Assembly (NCBI GenBank): GCA_933822405.4
Contig: CAKOGP040002325.1
Coordinates: 62,001 to 126,000, forward strand
DNA length: 64,000 nucleotides
Origin: Cylindrotheca closterium
Lineage: Eukaryota > Bacillariophyta > Bacillariophyceae > Bacillariales > Bacillariaceae
Reading direction: 5' to 3'
In this document: positions 49,464 through 60,234 of the stretch, one piece after another
Layout: every line of letters begins with the position of its first letter
Numbering within the stretch: position 1 is the stretch's first letter
The notes under the pieces: model-generated
Database searches by the model: none
What the model saw: only the letters and a program-made list of their open reading frames with translations
What the model was told of the DNA's origin: nothing
Position numbers and translations under genes: made by a program

Positions 49464-51621
49464 TTAAGCAAGAAATTCTCTATCATCGGTTTCTTCTCCG
49501 TCGTCTTCCATCGGAATCTCCCCCAATCCTAGTGTTACGTTCGTCTCTTGGCTACGATAAGGATTTCCCCCCACTGACCCCTTTTCTGCAAAGAGCCGAT
49601 GCGCCAATGCCAAATCCCCTTGAGCTGCAGCCTCGTTGTATTCAATCAAGTAGTCCGTGCGTCCTACGCTAGTCATGGCACAGGTGTGAAGGCTGGCTTT
49701 GGTCCGATCGGCCATGGAAATGCGGACCGAACTGCGTGCCGAGACAACCTTATACCAGGAATGCAAATTTGTCAACGTGGTTGGAATTTCAAACTCTCGG
49801 TAATGCTTCAACACCACTTGAATTCGTTCCACAAAGGGAATCAGAAAAATATCTGCAAGTGAAAAGGGATAACCACACAAAAAGGGGCCCTTGAACTTTC
49901 GCAAGTCCGCATTTATCATCTCCAATCGTTCCAACAGTTCTTGGCCCACTGCAGACGATGCAGCGGTGGTGCTTTGATACCTGTGTTCCAACACGTTTCG
50001 GTACAGTTTTGGTAAATCTGCATACCGGTCGAGGAACAAGTTCATATTGAAGGTGTCGATCGGGTCGGAAGGGACCAATCGTTTGTGCCCTACATTCATG
50101 TGCTCGTGTTGGACCCGGCTACCAAAATCACCTTTGGATGGTTCGACTGCTGATGATGATTCGGGAAAGCACGCATCAATGTACTCCAATAACGATGTGC
50201 TTTCCTGGAAGACATTGCCCTTGTGCAGCAACACGGGAGTGGAATCGACAATTCCCAATTTGGACAAGACTTTGTATCCCGGGTCCTTGTACTTTAAAAA
50301 ATTGCACACGTAATGCATCTGAAAGATAGTGGGAGTGTATGGATTTCGTTCCTTTTCCAAAAAGGCAATCCAAGCCATTTGGGAATACGGACAAGCATCC
50401 GAAAGAAAGAGGTGTGGCAAATCTTGTGGCAGATAATCCAAGTAATCTTCCACTACGGCAACATTACCATAAAAAGACCCGGGTGCATTCGTAGCCATTT
50501 CGAGTTCATTCTTTTTCATGAGATCGTCTTCTAGACTGGCAATGGTGGTGAGGGACAGCTTGTTCAAGGTTTCGGGAAGAAATTGGCCGTAGGATTTGTT
50601 CTCTCGTCCCAATTGATTCAATTCCCATTTCATCATTTTGTTGACGAGAGGATATAAATCTTTCCATCCCTTTCGTACGATTTGCTCAAGCATGTAACAA
50701 AGCTTGGAGCAGGCCTCGTCATGTTCTTCAATTGCTTTGTACATTTCCTGTTGGGTGGCATCTGCAAGTTCTTGATCGAAGGATGCATCTGGATGGAATC
50801 TTTGTTTGTTGGAGAGTTTCTCCATTTTGTTTTCGCACTCGTAGCGGGCAGCCCTCAGTTTGGGAATGGTCTCTAATTTTTCATCCAACTGCTTGGAAAC
50901 CGCGGTCAACCAATCGTCAATGTATGCCAAAATTTGATGTTGATACTCGGCAATGTTGTAGCCCTGGTACCTAGACGCTTGCTCTTGCACTTCTATCAGC
51001 GACCCGTGTTCTCTCATTACAAAAGACTGCAAGGGTGACTTATCAGCAAGACCCTCAAATTCACTGATGAACTGACGAAGATGAATAATGTAATGTGAGA
51101 TATTATTGCCTGAGCTTCAGCTGCATAACACACTAACGTATGATTGATTGATAGATCGATAGATCGATTGATCGATTGATCGATTGATTGATTCGTACCT
51201 GAGTTTGAGCTGCTCCTAATTCTTTGGTGGCTTCGCAATATGCTGTAGCGGCATCCAGCAGTGATCGCAAGGAACGTTTCATAGTTCCATATTCCCGTTG
51301 CAAAGGGAGGAGATCGTTGGTTCGATGAGCGTTCTTAATGTATCCATTCTTGGCTTGTTTCAATCGAGCTGCCACACGGGAAGCACTTGGTACTCGTTGT
51401 TCTTGCGCAGGTTCCGTAGGTGGCACTAGTTCTCTGTTCTCGGCTGCTGCATGATCGTTGCCATCACCGTTATCCCCGTTGGCATTCTCAATAACTTCAT
51501 TATCATCCTCTTCCTCTAGCACGGGAGGTTCAATGGAAGAACTCCCATCATCACTGTAGCTCGCAATTTCTGCTACCAACTGAGACGAGTTGGACATTCG
51601 TTGGGTATTAGGCTCGCTCAT
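49464..51621 (-). CDS. BAR-like coiled-coil domain fused to glutathione S-transferase
   Basis: Two exons are inferred: 51621-51199 and 51071-49464, giving 676 aa, joined in phase 0 (AAQTQ-FISEFEGLADK). The 127-nt intron contains a GATC/GATT microsatellite. Residues 1-70 are acidic and disordered. Residues about 80-330 are helical with heptad-like charge patterning (LLPLQREYGTMKRSLRSLL, ILAYIDDWLTAVSKQLDEKL, ARYECENKMEKLSNKQ), matching a BAR-type membrane-curvature coiled coil, though the assignment is by pattern. From about residue 345 comes a GST: DACPYSQMAWIAFLEKERNP with a CPYS active-site motif, VLLHKGNVFQESTSLLEYID, and a helical C-domain (GPFLCGYPFSLADIFLIPF). The combination is unusual. 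It could recruit glutathione chemistry to curved membranes. Confidence 0.78.
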
Positions 51622-51890
51622 GGTTCAGCCGTGTTCTTTTTGAGATTCTCTTCTATGATTATGGATTCGACACACACACACATGTGATGCGGTCATCTTG
51701 GTTGATGCGTTTTTCTGCACTCAGTCCCGATCTTGTGACGGACGAAGGTCAGGAAAGTGAAAGAGGTCCGTGCATTAGTCGCGTCAGTCGAATAAATGGG
51801 GCTACTATAGTCTCTATTCAATCAGCAAAAAATGACAACAACAACAAGATGATGATCTTGTGATCACACAGCAATAGCATCCAATCGAAG

Positions 51891-53766
51891 ATGCGGATAC
51901 CTCTATCTCTATTGTTGTTCGTAATATTCTGTTGCTGTATCCTTCAATCCCACTTTTCTTTGGGAGAAATAGAAGTGCAACAACAAGAGAAGGGTGGTGC
52001 CGAAGCGGAAGCAGAGGAAGCATCATCGGAAGAAGAAGAAGAAGATGGCGTGCAATATTTTTACCATGACTTTCCCGATGCCGGTGACATTTTGGAGTAT
52101 GAAGCACCAATTGAGGGAGGAGAATGGGATGGAATATCGCCAGATTACATTTACCAACCAGACAAGGTTCGCGGCATACGGATTGTCGAGTTTTATGCCC
52201 ATTGGTGGTAAGACAGTCTACAGATCCAAACAAAACCATTCAATGGCTCCGTCCATCAACTGTTTCTCACATTCAAATTTCCTTCTTTTCTTCTGCTCAG
52301 CCCACACTGTCAACACTTTCGGGACCATTACGTTCGGTTTGCCGAGACTTTGCGGGATATAGTCCACGAATACGCTCCGGGTACTACAATCAACATGTTT
52401 GCCGTATCCTGTGTACCGTGGAGGCCGGTCTGTGTCGATTTTGGTATTGAAGCATTTCCGAAATTATATCTTTTTCAAGATGGATCCAAAGAAGGAAGGG
52501 AGATTGATCAAAATGATGTTCATCCATTCAAAATATTGCCCTTGTTGGGGATTCACCTGGACGATTCTTTGACACTGACACAGAATGATGAGGACAAACA
52601 AGTAGAGTTGGTGGCCAAAGGGAACGAGGAAAGCAATGAGAATAGTTCCAAACAATTCTGGCTGCCAAGGACCAAACAAGATATTTATAACGATGCACAC
52701 TTGTCCTTTGATTTTGCCATGAGAAACTCCATCTTTTTGGAGAACAAACCTTTGACCAAAAAGTCAGCCAAGGCCTTTGCCCATTGGATCGAACAACTAG
52801 TCTCGGCGGTACCTCCAACCTGGGCACTCAAGACTTGTTTTGCAGAAATCTTCGAATCGATTGACAAGGTGGTTCAGAGTGAGAAAGCATTGCTGAAAAT
52901 CGTTAACAAGTATCCTCCCAAGAAGAAGCACTGGAGTCGATCCTGCACACGGGGAGACAAATATGCAGGATACACCTGTGGTCTGTGGGAACTATTCCAT
53001 ATTATGTCTGTAGGAATCGTGGAATGGAATGTTTACTCGAATGGCGATGACTGGTATTTCTTTCGACCTGAAGAATCGGCCACAGTTCTTCGGAACTACA
53101 TTGAGTACTTTTTTGGATGCGAGGTTTGTCGTCAAAATTTCTTGCATGGCTTTGATAGTTGTCAGTATGATCGGTGCAGTCGGTTGATACCGGAAATTGG
53201 TGATTTGGAAGAATGGAAAGAGATTCCCCTTTGGCTTTTCGAGACTCACAATGGGGTCAACCGTCGGCTGGCACGAGAACGAGCGGAACGAGAGAATCGA
53301 GAAATTACTCAAGAAGAATATGAGGCAGTCAAGTGGCCACCTCGACATGAGTGTCCCAAATGTTGGGGAGAAGAAGGCAGCTGGAATTCTGAGAATATTT
53401 ACAACTACCTTCGGGTGACTTATTGGTGAGCAATGCAAGCACAAAATGAAGATTGATTGATTGATTGATGTCACTATTTGTTGACGACGGAATGACGAGA
53501 CTAACCACATGTATATTGTGTATTACAGGCCGGACGATGCATTGAATGTCAAAATGAGAGAATTCGTCACAGCATCTGTAAGTTCTGAAGATGACGATGA
53601 ATTGGGGGAAGGAGAAAAAGAAGGCATTACCTTCTTTGGATTCTTGAAACGATTACTGAAAGCCATGGGTTGCAGTGCAGTCTTGATATATGCGACATAC
53701 TTCTTGCTCCGTCGACGCCGACTCTATCGGACTGGTCATCACAAGAAGGTTGATTATACCGACTGA
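51891..53766 (+). CDS. QSOX-type sulfhydryl oxidase (thioredoxin plus Erv domains)
   Basis: Three exons are inferred: 51891-52207, 52301-53425 and 53529-53766, giving 559 aa; the introns are 93 and 103 nt. Exon 1 has a signal peptide (about 1-24) and a Glu-rich linker. The first intron splits the Cys codon of the thioredoxin active site, WCPHC (105-109). The Erv/FAD domain has TCGLWELFHIMSVG, YIEYFFGCEVCRQNF with a CxxC, PLWLFETHNGVN and ECPKCW, as in plant and protist QSOX. A C-terminal TM segment (AVLIYATYFLL) and an Arg-rich tail follow. The enzyme makes disulfides in secreted proteins using O2 via FAD, in the ER/Golgi. The second intron splits a Trp codon (YW-PDDALN). Confidence 0.9.
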
Positions 53767-54140
53767 GTAGCTTTTATGTCCATCAGAGATGCAATTCATC
53801 AGTGACGATGAAAGACGATTCAAAGACGATTCAAAGACAACTCATTGATTCTCATCACGGCAAACGTCAAGCAAAGTCAACATGGCCCCTTGTCGTGAAC
53901 GACTGCGGCTACTGTGCCACTACAGAAGGACTCACTCTTGGCAAGGCGAAGGCATACAGTACATTACGATGTCATGATATATGTATGATATGATTTGATT
54001 TGAAGGGCCTAGTGAATGAATTAGAATGAATCATCATCAGCTTGTTTGCATCATCCACAAGAACTTTTCACATGCCTACATCATACAAAAGATCCATTAC
54101 ACACTGTATCCCATACTATTTTCACTGCATTGTTCGCTAT
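53767..54140. other. Convergent intergenic, no gene seen
   Basis: These are the 3' ends of the QSOX gene (plus) and the SPX-GDPD gene (minus). It contains a short ACGATTCAAAG direct repeat near 53814-53836. Nothing else was seen. Confidence 0.45.
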
Positions 54141-55850
54141 TCATTCTATCCCCTTTCGAAAATGACTTGGTAGATCCGTATTGACGTAGGTGCAGTTTCC
54201 TTCGTTGACCAATCTTTCGAATGTCGAAAAATCGTCGGGATCTTTTCCAGAGTACGCCCAGACTCCCACCAAACAATCCTTGTTGCTTAATGCCCGAAGA
54301 CTTTCTATTCCTTCGGGCGACAGCATTTTCTTTTCGTACTGAAGGTAGACTCCGTCCAAGGCCCCATCTGGTCGATGCAACCACCCCTCCACCGAGCTTA
54401 GATCATCCACACTGACGCGGTGCTCGCAGGGTCTCAATGGAGGGTCTGCCACTGTAAGCAACATGAGTCGCGGCACGAGTCGTTCGTGTTTGGTTGCCTG
54501 TTTGACATGTCGCGTCGTATCTTGCAAGTTTTCCAAGTCTTCTGTGGACAAACTCAAACCAATGGGCCCCATACTCGATTCTAGAGCTTCCATTCGGTTC
54601 ATGGTCAAGACACCAAAGTGATCAAAGGAATTGACCCGACTGTGTGTCGGTGTGGGCGAACAACCCGTCATTTGATCAATGACGGCCAGTTCGGATCGAA
54701 GTCGATGCATGGTCACCGCATCAAAACTCATAATCATGGCCACATTGGGACACAAATCGGGATGCCGAATGAGCATCCTACCAAGGGCGGAGGCCGCCGA
54801 TTCGTTTCCAGGTTTGATTTCAATAATCAATTTGGCTTCCGGAGAAATGGCCGAAGCGGAGCGCAAAACATCAATCAAGAGGGGTGGCCGCGAACCAGAC
54901 TTCAAATTCAAGCCAATGAGTTCCCGAAAAGTCAAATCGCCAATGTCCATGGACGAGGATGGATCCGCCGCATCGAGAGCCAACCGCAAAAAATTCTCGT
55001 CATGCGCCAAAACCAATTTTTCATCCTTGGTCATGGCAATGTCACATTCGCAGAGTCGAATCCCCGAGGTCCAAGCAATTTCGTAAGCACTCAGACTATT
55101 TTCAATCGGACGCTTGTCATTTTTGTCTTGAATGTGATGAAAACCTCGATGGGCGACTAGATGATTCAAGAGTCCTGAATCTTTGAACGAGTGGACGAGT
55201 CTCTTGAGCCATTGAATTTCTCCCATTTTGGCTTCGGCCATTTTTTCGTGTTGGGCCTCGCTGTTGAGTCTAATGAGCGGCGTGAAAGTATCATCCTCTT
55301 GGGATCCTCCACCATCTAGGGATCCATCGGGAGTTTCACCTTGCAAAAGATCTCTGAGAAGTGCAACACTATTGTGCATCATGTGTTGGCCAGCATAGAG
55401 ACTGGATGTGTAAAGTTCTGGTAGCAAAGTTCGGGACAGTAGTCCTTCTCCTCTGTGCTTGTCGTACTTTTTCACAAGCTTGCGCAGTGCTTCAGAATTA
55501 GTCTGACTGGCTTGCAATGTCTGTCTCATTTTGCTGAGTAGCTCCTGTGCCAGACTAGGTGGGACACTTTCCACATACTGTTGGAGTGCATTGCCGGGAT
55601 GAGAACCTCGGACTTCTGTTAGATCGGCAAAGTCGGAAATCTTATCAAAGACTGTGGTCCACAAGTAGTGTCGACCACGACGAAATGCGTCGTTGGCTGA
55701 ATCCAAAGCGTTCCCCCATTCTTCTTCAAAGGCCTGTGGGTTTTCAAAAATCAAACCTTTGATTTTGTTATAAGGAACTAGAGAAGCTTGCTCCAAGCCA
55801 TGCAAATCTCCATGGCTCAATGCCTCAATGTGTCCCCCAAACTTGACCAT
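54141..55850 (-). CDS. SPX domain-glycerophosphodiester phosphodiesterase
   Basis: This is a single-exon, 569-aa protein. Residues 1-155 form an SPX domain: MVKFGGHIEALSHGDLHG at the very N-terminus, where SPX normally begins, VPYNKIKGLI, and LRKLVKKYDKH near 122-132 with the Lys cluster that binds inositol polyphosphates. Residues about 230-569 form a GDPD domain: AHRGFHHI (HRG 234-236), ENSLSAYEIAW, CECDIAMTKDEKLVLAHDE (Glu268, Asp270, His283) and IIEIKPGN. The architecture is that of yeast Gde1-type enzymes, which release glycerol-3-phosphate from glycerophosphocholine and are tied to phosphate status. There is no ankyrin repeat between the domains. No TM segment was seen, so it is likely cytosolic. 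Confidence 0.9.
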   Translation of the reverse strand: MVKFGGHIEALSHGDLHGLEQASLVPYNKIKGLIFENPQAFEEEWGNALDSANDAFRRGRHYLWTTVFDKISDFADLTEVRGSHPGNALQQYVESVPPSLAQELLSKMRQTLQASQTNSEALRKLVKKYDKHRGEGLLSRTLLPELYTSSLYAGQHMMHNSVALLRDLLQGETPDGSLDGGGSQEDDTFTPLIRLNSEAQHEKMAEAKMGEIQWLKRLVHSFKDSGLLNHLVAHRGFHHIQDKNDKRPIENSLSAYEIAWTSGIRLCECDIAMTKDEKLVLAHDENFLRLALDAADPSSSMDIGDLTFRELIGLNLKSGSRPPLLIDVLRSASAISPEAKLIIEIKPGNESAASALGRMLIRHPDLCPNVAMIMSFDAVTMHRLRSELAVIDQMTGCSPTPTHSRVNSFDHFGVLTMNRMEALESSMGPIGLSLSTEDLENLQDTTRHVKQATKHERLVPRLMLLTVADPPLRPCEHRVSVDDLSSVEGWLHRPDGALDGVYLQYEKKMLSPEGIESLRALSNKDCLVGVWAYSGKDPDDFSTFERLVNEGNCTYVNTDLPSHFRKGIE

Positions 55851-56369
55851 ATTGTCTACTTCTACAGTACCGTACTATCCAATGAGGATTGATTCTATCA
55901 TTCAGATTTTAGGAGAATGATATCAGGAAGATATGAGAAAGATGGCTGATGCCTTGGGATTGGATTGCCTTGGTCACTACTGTAGATTGACTGGTGGAGG
56001 AGAAGACTCTAGGGTTGTTTGCTCTATCGACTACAGTATTACCAACAATATTGAATACAGTATTGATTGCTGTCGTTATGGTAAAATTCTTATTGCCGTT
56101 ACGCGTTGGAACAAAAAAAGAAGGTGATGACACTCCGATCTTCGCTTTTTGTCTGTTGTGAATGCCGATCAGAAACTGCGGAGAAGAAACGAATTGAATT
56201 CCTCATTCCAAAAAAGTTTCGATGTCACGAATACGACCCATTCGAATATGAATGATGGATTGATTGATTCATTCATTCATTCTTCGTTCGTCACATCGTA
56301 CTGTATCATCACATTATCATCAATTATCATCATACCTTGAGACCAACGAAGAACTCATCGTCGTTCATC
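55851..56369. other. Divergent intergenic
   Basis: This is the shared 5' region of the SPX-GDPD gene (minus) and the peptidase-like gene (plus). It contains ATTC/ATCA short repeats near 56258-56282. No gene was recognised. Confidence 0.45.
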
Positions 56370-57422
56370 ATGACAACCAAACTTACTACACTTTTGGTGG
56401 TTGTATATTTCTTGGGGTTTGCCAGCTCATTCGCGGTACCCTCAATATTCATCAGTGGTGCGCGTGCCAAAAACGGACAAGGAGAATACAAATCACCATC
56501 ATCATCATCATCATCATCACAATCACTGAAGCCATTATTGGCTACTGCGGCCAAAGCCAATGAAGGCTTCCTCACAGTCTCTCGCTCTTCCTCCAATTCC
56601 TCCGAATATCAATTGTCCTATCGCGTGGTGAGGCCAATGTCACTATCTTCCAATCAAGCGGCCCCCATTGTGACCCTTCATGGTGGACCCTCCGTCCCCT
56701 CGAATTATTTGTATCCTTTGGAACAAATTGTGCCCTACCGATCGATTGTCTTTTGGGATCAATTGGGCTGCGGAAAATCGGATCAACCACAAGACTTGTC
56801 CCAGTATTCGACTGAAGATTCCGTCCAAGATTTGATCCTGCTGTTACAAAAACTGGGAGTGAGACGATTTCATTTATACGGACAATCGTATGGAGGCATT
56901 CTGGCCTTTGAATTTCTGAAATATCTGGCCGAATCAAGTGAGGACTTTGATTTTCAATGTCTCTCTTGTATTTTATCTTCGGCTCCGACCAATGTAAAGG
57001 AAATTGAACAAGAAGCGGATCGATTGATCGGTGTATTGCAACAGGACAATCCGGATGCCACACCCTTGGAACTAGGGGATTTGTTTCGTCTGAATCACCA
57101 GTGTCGGGTTGGACCTGACATGCCACCCATATTAAAAGAAGCCTATGACAATGCCGGAACCGTTTGGAGGGGTACGGATGCGATTCAAGATTACGTGGCA
57201 ACCGCACCTACCTCAGCAGATGCCTCTCGAATGCCCTCCACTTTGATCATGAGAGGAGAACATGATTTCGTCTCTGCGGAATCCGTGGAAGGTTGGAAAT
57301 CCGTCTTTAATACCAAGTTCCTTCGTTACAAGACGCTCGAAGGTTGTTCTCATCATGGAATGTTGGAAGCGGGGGCTCAATATGGGGAGATTGTCGATTC
57401 GTACTTTGGCGAGTACGACTAA
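56370..57422 (+). CDS. Prolyl aminopeptidase-like alpha/beta hydrolase, plastid-targeted
   Basis: This 350-aa protein starts at ATG 56370. An open extension of eleven codons upstream is not used, because ATG 56370 starts a proper signal peptide (MTTKLTTLLVVVYFLGFASS). It is followed by ASSFAVP, an ASAFAP-like plastid motif. After a Ser run and linker comes an alpha/beta hydrolase of the S33 family: the oxyanion-hole motif LHGGPSVPSNYL, DQLGCGKSD, the nucleophile elbow GQSYGG, and GEHDFVS (acid) with CSHHGM (His) as in proline iminopeptidases. The charge relay is complete. It would remove N-terminal Pro from peptides, or act on a related amide/ester. The substrate is not determined. Confidence 0.85.
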   Translation: MTTKLTTLLVVVYFLGFASSFAVPSIFISGARAKNGQGEYKSPSSSSSSSQSLKPLLATAAKANEGFLTVSRSSSNSSEYQLSYRVVRPMSLSSNQAAPIVTLHGGPSVPSNYLYPLEQIVPYRSIVFWDQLGCGKSDQPQDLSQYSTEDSVQDLILLLQKLGVRRFHLYGQSYGGILAFEFLKYLAESSEDFDFQCLSCILSSAPTNVKEIEQEADRLIGVLQQDNPDATPLELGDLFRLNHQCRVGPDMPPILKEAYDNAGTVWRGTDAIQDYVATAPTSADASRMPSTLIMRGEHDFVSAESVEGWKSVFNTKFLRYKTLEGCSHHGMLEAGAQYGEIVDSYFGEYD

Positions 57423-57722
57423 CCATAGAGTTGTATTCATAAGACTATAGGATTGTAGCTACGGTAGGACCTACTAGCAGGACTACACTGCTAACATGCA
57501 TATGCAATGAACATAATAATTCTTCTTTTTAGTCTATTATTCCGCATGATGATTCCATGTATAAGTTTGGTTTTACACGTTTGCTCCGGCAGTGCTTCCC
57601 GGGTGCACGAAACTGAAAACAGTCGCCAAGATGTGTTTTCAGATCAAACCATACCACATCACATATCAATTGAAGTAAAATCAAGACCAATCCAAAAGAA
57701 ATTGGAAAGCGAAAACAATCAT

Positions 57723-59045
57723 TTACGCTTGTGTTTGTGTCTGAGCAGCAGCATTGGCATTGGGCCACTTCCATTTGGCTCTGGTTTCGGCCCATTTACT
57801 TCGTGCCTTGGCCCGTCTCACATTGAGTGCCAGTTCCAAGGATTCTCGTGATTTCTTCGAGTCCACTCCATCCTTGACAATGTTGCGAATGACGTGCAAC
57901 AAGTCATCTTCTTTGTGGTCGTCAGCCTTGGTGTTGTTATTGGCTTCGGAACCAATGGGAGTGGTTGGGGTGCTACTGCCTTCGGTACTGACGGAATTAT
58001 CCGAGGACGAGTCGTCTTGGGTCGGCTTGGCATCCACAGTCAAGTTCTTGTTGTTGTTGTTGGTAGCGTGGTTGTTGTTGGCTGCAAGATTGCTGCGTTT
58101 CTCTTGCCAACCTTGTTGCAATTTGGCGGTGGATTCCCGCCATCCATTGGCCAATCGTTCACGAGAAGCGTCCATGCGAGTGGTCATGCTTTCTCTCCAA
58201 TTGTTTTGGTTGCTGTTGTGAACATCGGCAGCAGTAGGGCCCCGTTTTTTGGGTTGCTGCTGCTGCGACTGTTGCTCTTTTCGAAAGTTTTCAAACTTTT
58301 CTTGCCATCTCTTTACTAGATTGTTGTTGTTGTTGTTGTTATTGTTGTTGTTGCCTTCTTCCTCATCATCATTGTCAACATTGAGAGAATCCGCAGATGT
58401 TTCTTCTTCGTCCACTGGAGAAATGGAAGAGCCAACTACCATCTTATCGCCAGACATGTATGATTCTTCGGTATGCGTTCGAGAACGGAGGCCAAAGGAA
58501 GAACCAAAGGATGAGCCAAAGGAGGAACCATCGTGAGAACCAGCCAAGGACGATGCTTCTTCCATTTCGGCTTGCTCTCGCTTTTGGTCGTCAATGAGTT
58601 TCATCAACTTTTGAATCTTGCCATTCATTTCGGCGACTTGCGCTTGATCCTCAATGGTATACAAAGTTTGCAACAACGACATGGCCATGCGTTTGACATC
58701 ACCCGTTTCGGTTCTGTACAGTTCCGTAAGAAGCGCCAACGTTTTGTGTTTGACTTCGCGAATGTTGACAGTGGGGCCTTCGCTGATGCTTGATGATTCA
58801 CCAGCGGTATCAGCGGTATCAGCGGTTTCAGGAGAGGAAGCATTCGAGGTGCTGTCAATAGTGTCAGTAGTGTCAGTTGCCTCCGCTACAGTCTTTTCGG
58901 TATTACTGTCTTCCATGTTCTCCGTCGTCTTGCTAGAGGAACTTGAAACAGCCGCGTCAGTCTCAGCGTCCGGGGAGGCATTAGAGGTGCTGTCAATAGT
59001 GTCAGGGATTGCCTCGGCTACAGTCGGAACGGTAATGTCTTCCAT
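57723..59045 (-). CDS. Disordered Ser/Asn-rich protein with coiled coil, unknown function
   Basis: This is a single-exon, 440-aa protein. Residues 1-95 are acidic and Ser/Thr-rich with two near-repeats containing TIDSTSNAS. A conserved-looking helical segment (REVKHKTLALLTELYRTETG, MSLLQTLYTIEDQAQVAEM) spans about 95-160 and includes a coiled coil (KIQKLMKLIDDQKREQAEM). Then come three GSSFG repeats, an Asn run (about ten), a Gln/Arg-rich region and a C-terminal Lys/Arg/Trp block (RAKARSKWAETRAKWKWPNA). I do not recognise a domain. The 3' end is convergent with the peptidase-like gene. The Asn and Gln runs are AAC/CAG-type microsatellites in DNA. Confidence 0.7.
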   Translation of the reverse strand: MEDITVPTVAEAIPDTIDSTSNASPDAETDAAVSSSSSKTTENMEDSNTEKTVAEATDTTDTIDSTSNASSPETADTADTAGESSSISEGPTVNIREVKHKTLALLTELYRTETGDVKRMAMSLLQTLYTIEDQAQVAEMNGKIQKLMKLIDDQKREQAEMEEASSLAGSHDGSSFGSSFGSSFGLRSRTHTEESYMSGDKMVVGSSISPVDEEETSADSLNVDNDDEEEGNNNNNNNNNNNLVKRWQEKFENFRKEQQSQQQQPKKRGPTAADVHNSNQNNWRESMTTRMDASRERLANGWRESTAKLQQGWQEKRSNLAANNNHATNNNNKNLTVDAKPTQDDSSSDNSVSTEGSSTPTTPIGSEANNNTKADDHKEDDLLHVIRNIVKDGVDSKKSRESLELALNVRRAKARSKWAETRAKWKWPNANAAAQTQTQA

Positions 59046-59850
59046 TGTGTTCAGTAGTGATTGTATTGTATTGTGTTGTGTTGTATTGTATTGTATTTAT
59101 CTATTCGTATTCGTATTGGTATTGTAAAAGTCAGTGGGTCATAAAAAGAGTGATCACACGCTTGCTTTCTCACTGGTCCTGACTGCGTGCCTTGCAAGGA
59201 AAAAGAAACACACGATTGACGCGAGAGAGGAAGAAGGATGCTGAGATGAGACGAAGGCCTTGCCACTATTCTTTTCTCACTACGACAAGAAGACCGTTTT
59301 CCGTGTGCCAACAATACACATGGCGCACTTGCCGCACAAAATTAGTAGCCGATTTTTCCGTTCCCGCTTTTCAAGACATTCGAAATTTGGCTGGCAGACA
59401 AGGCCGGCTCACCAAACAAATGACGATTTTGGTCAAGCACGCGACTGTGTTGGATACACATGTTCAATGTACCGGTACTCCCAACCCGCGACCGACATGC
59501 GATCGTGAAGTTTCGCAAATTCTCTTCTTTCAATTTGTTGGCAGTATGAAACGGCAATAATTAGGCACAAGCTTTTTCCAACCATTACACGTGTACAAAA
59601 ATGACATACTTCAAGATCTGTCAACGTTGGAGCATTAAACGAAATAAATTAACGTCCGCAAAAGAGAGGACAAAACCGCAACAAGCGCGAAACACCCCGC
59701 TGAAAAACCAACCAAAAATCATTGTGAGGCTAGAAAACTCCAGAAACTCCCATCTCATTTGCTCCGGCAGTAGCATATCCTCTTTCCCGCCATTTATTTT
59801 TCTCCACAAACTACGGTATATACCACAAACTATACAACAACAGCAATACC
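59046..59850. other. 0.8-kb gap, no supported gene
   Basis: This is the divergent upstream region between the disordered-protein gene (minus) and the small membrane-protein gene (plus). A TTGTATTGTA repeat lies at 59059-59098. Short overlapping frames on both strands have no recognisable similarity. Confidence 0.45.
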
Positions 59851-60234
59851 ATGGAGTCTCATCAACATTACCAAGCCGCTCGTCGACAGAAAATCATGCT
59901 CGTCATGTTTGTTCTTATGATACCTCCTGTCTTCCTTGTTAGTTTCGGAACTTTGCATTCTCTGTTCAAGCAGCAAGAAGAGATGAACGAATTGTCGTCC
60001 ATTTCGTCCATTTCCGAATCTTCGTGGGGTTCCTCTTCCACAGATGATGATGATGTTGAGAATGATGATAATAACAACAGCAATAAGGATGGAAGCAATA
60101 GTTCCAACTCGAATTCCAATTCCAACGATTTGGATATTACCAGCAGCAGTGACCGAAATAACACAATCCCCACCACCACCACCACCACCAATACATCACT
60201 AAGACAAAATTTGTTGAAAGACTCGAGACAATGA
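59851..60234 (+). CDS. Small single-pass membrane protein with low-complexity tail
   Basis: This 127-aa protein starts at ATG 59851 in a good context (ACCATGG). A short polar N-terminus with basic residues (ARRQK) is followed by one TM helix (about residues 16-35, LVMFVLMIPPVFLVSF). The remainder is Ser/Asn/Asp-rich with runs of Ser, Asn-Ser and Thr. The anchor and charge pattern fit a type II membrane protein. I do not recognise a family. The low-complexity tail makes coding status less certain than for neighbours. Confidence 0.5.
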   Translation: MESHQHYQAARRQKIMLVMFVLMIPPVFLVSFGTLHSLFKQQEEMNELSSISSISESSWGSSSTDDDDVENDDNNNSNKDGSNSSNSNSNSNDLDITSSSDRNNTIPTTTTTTNTSLRQNLLKDSRQ

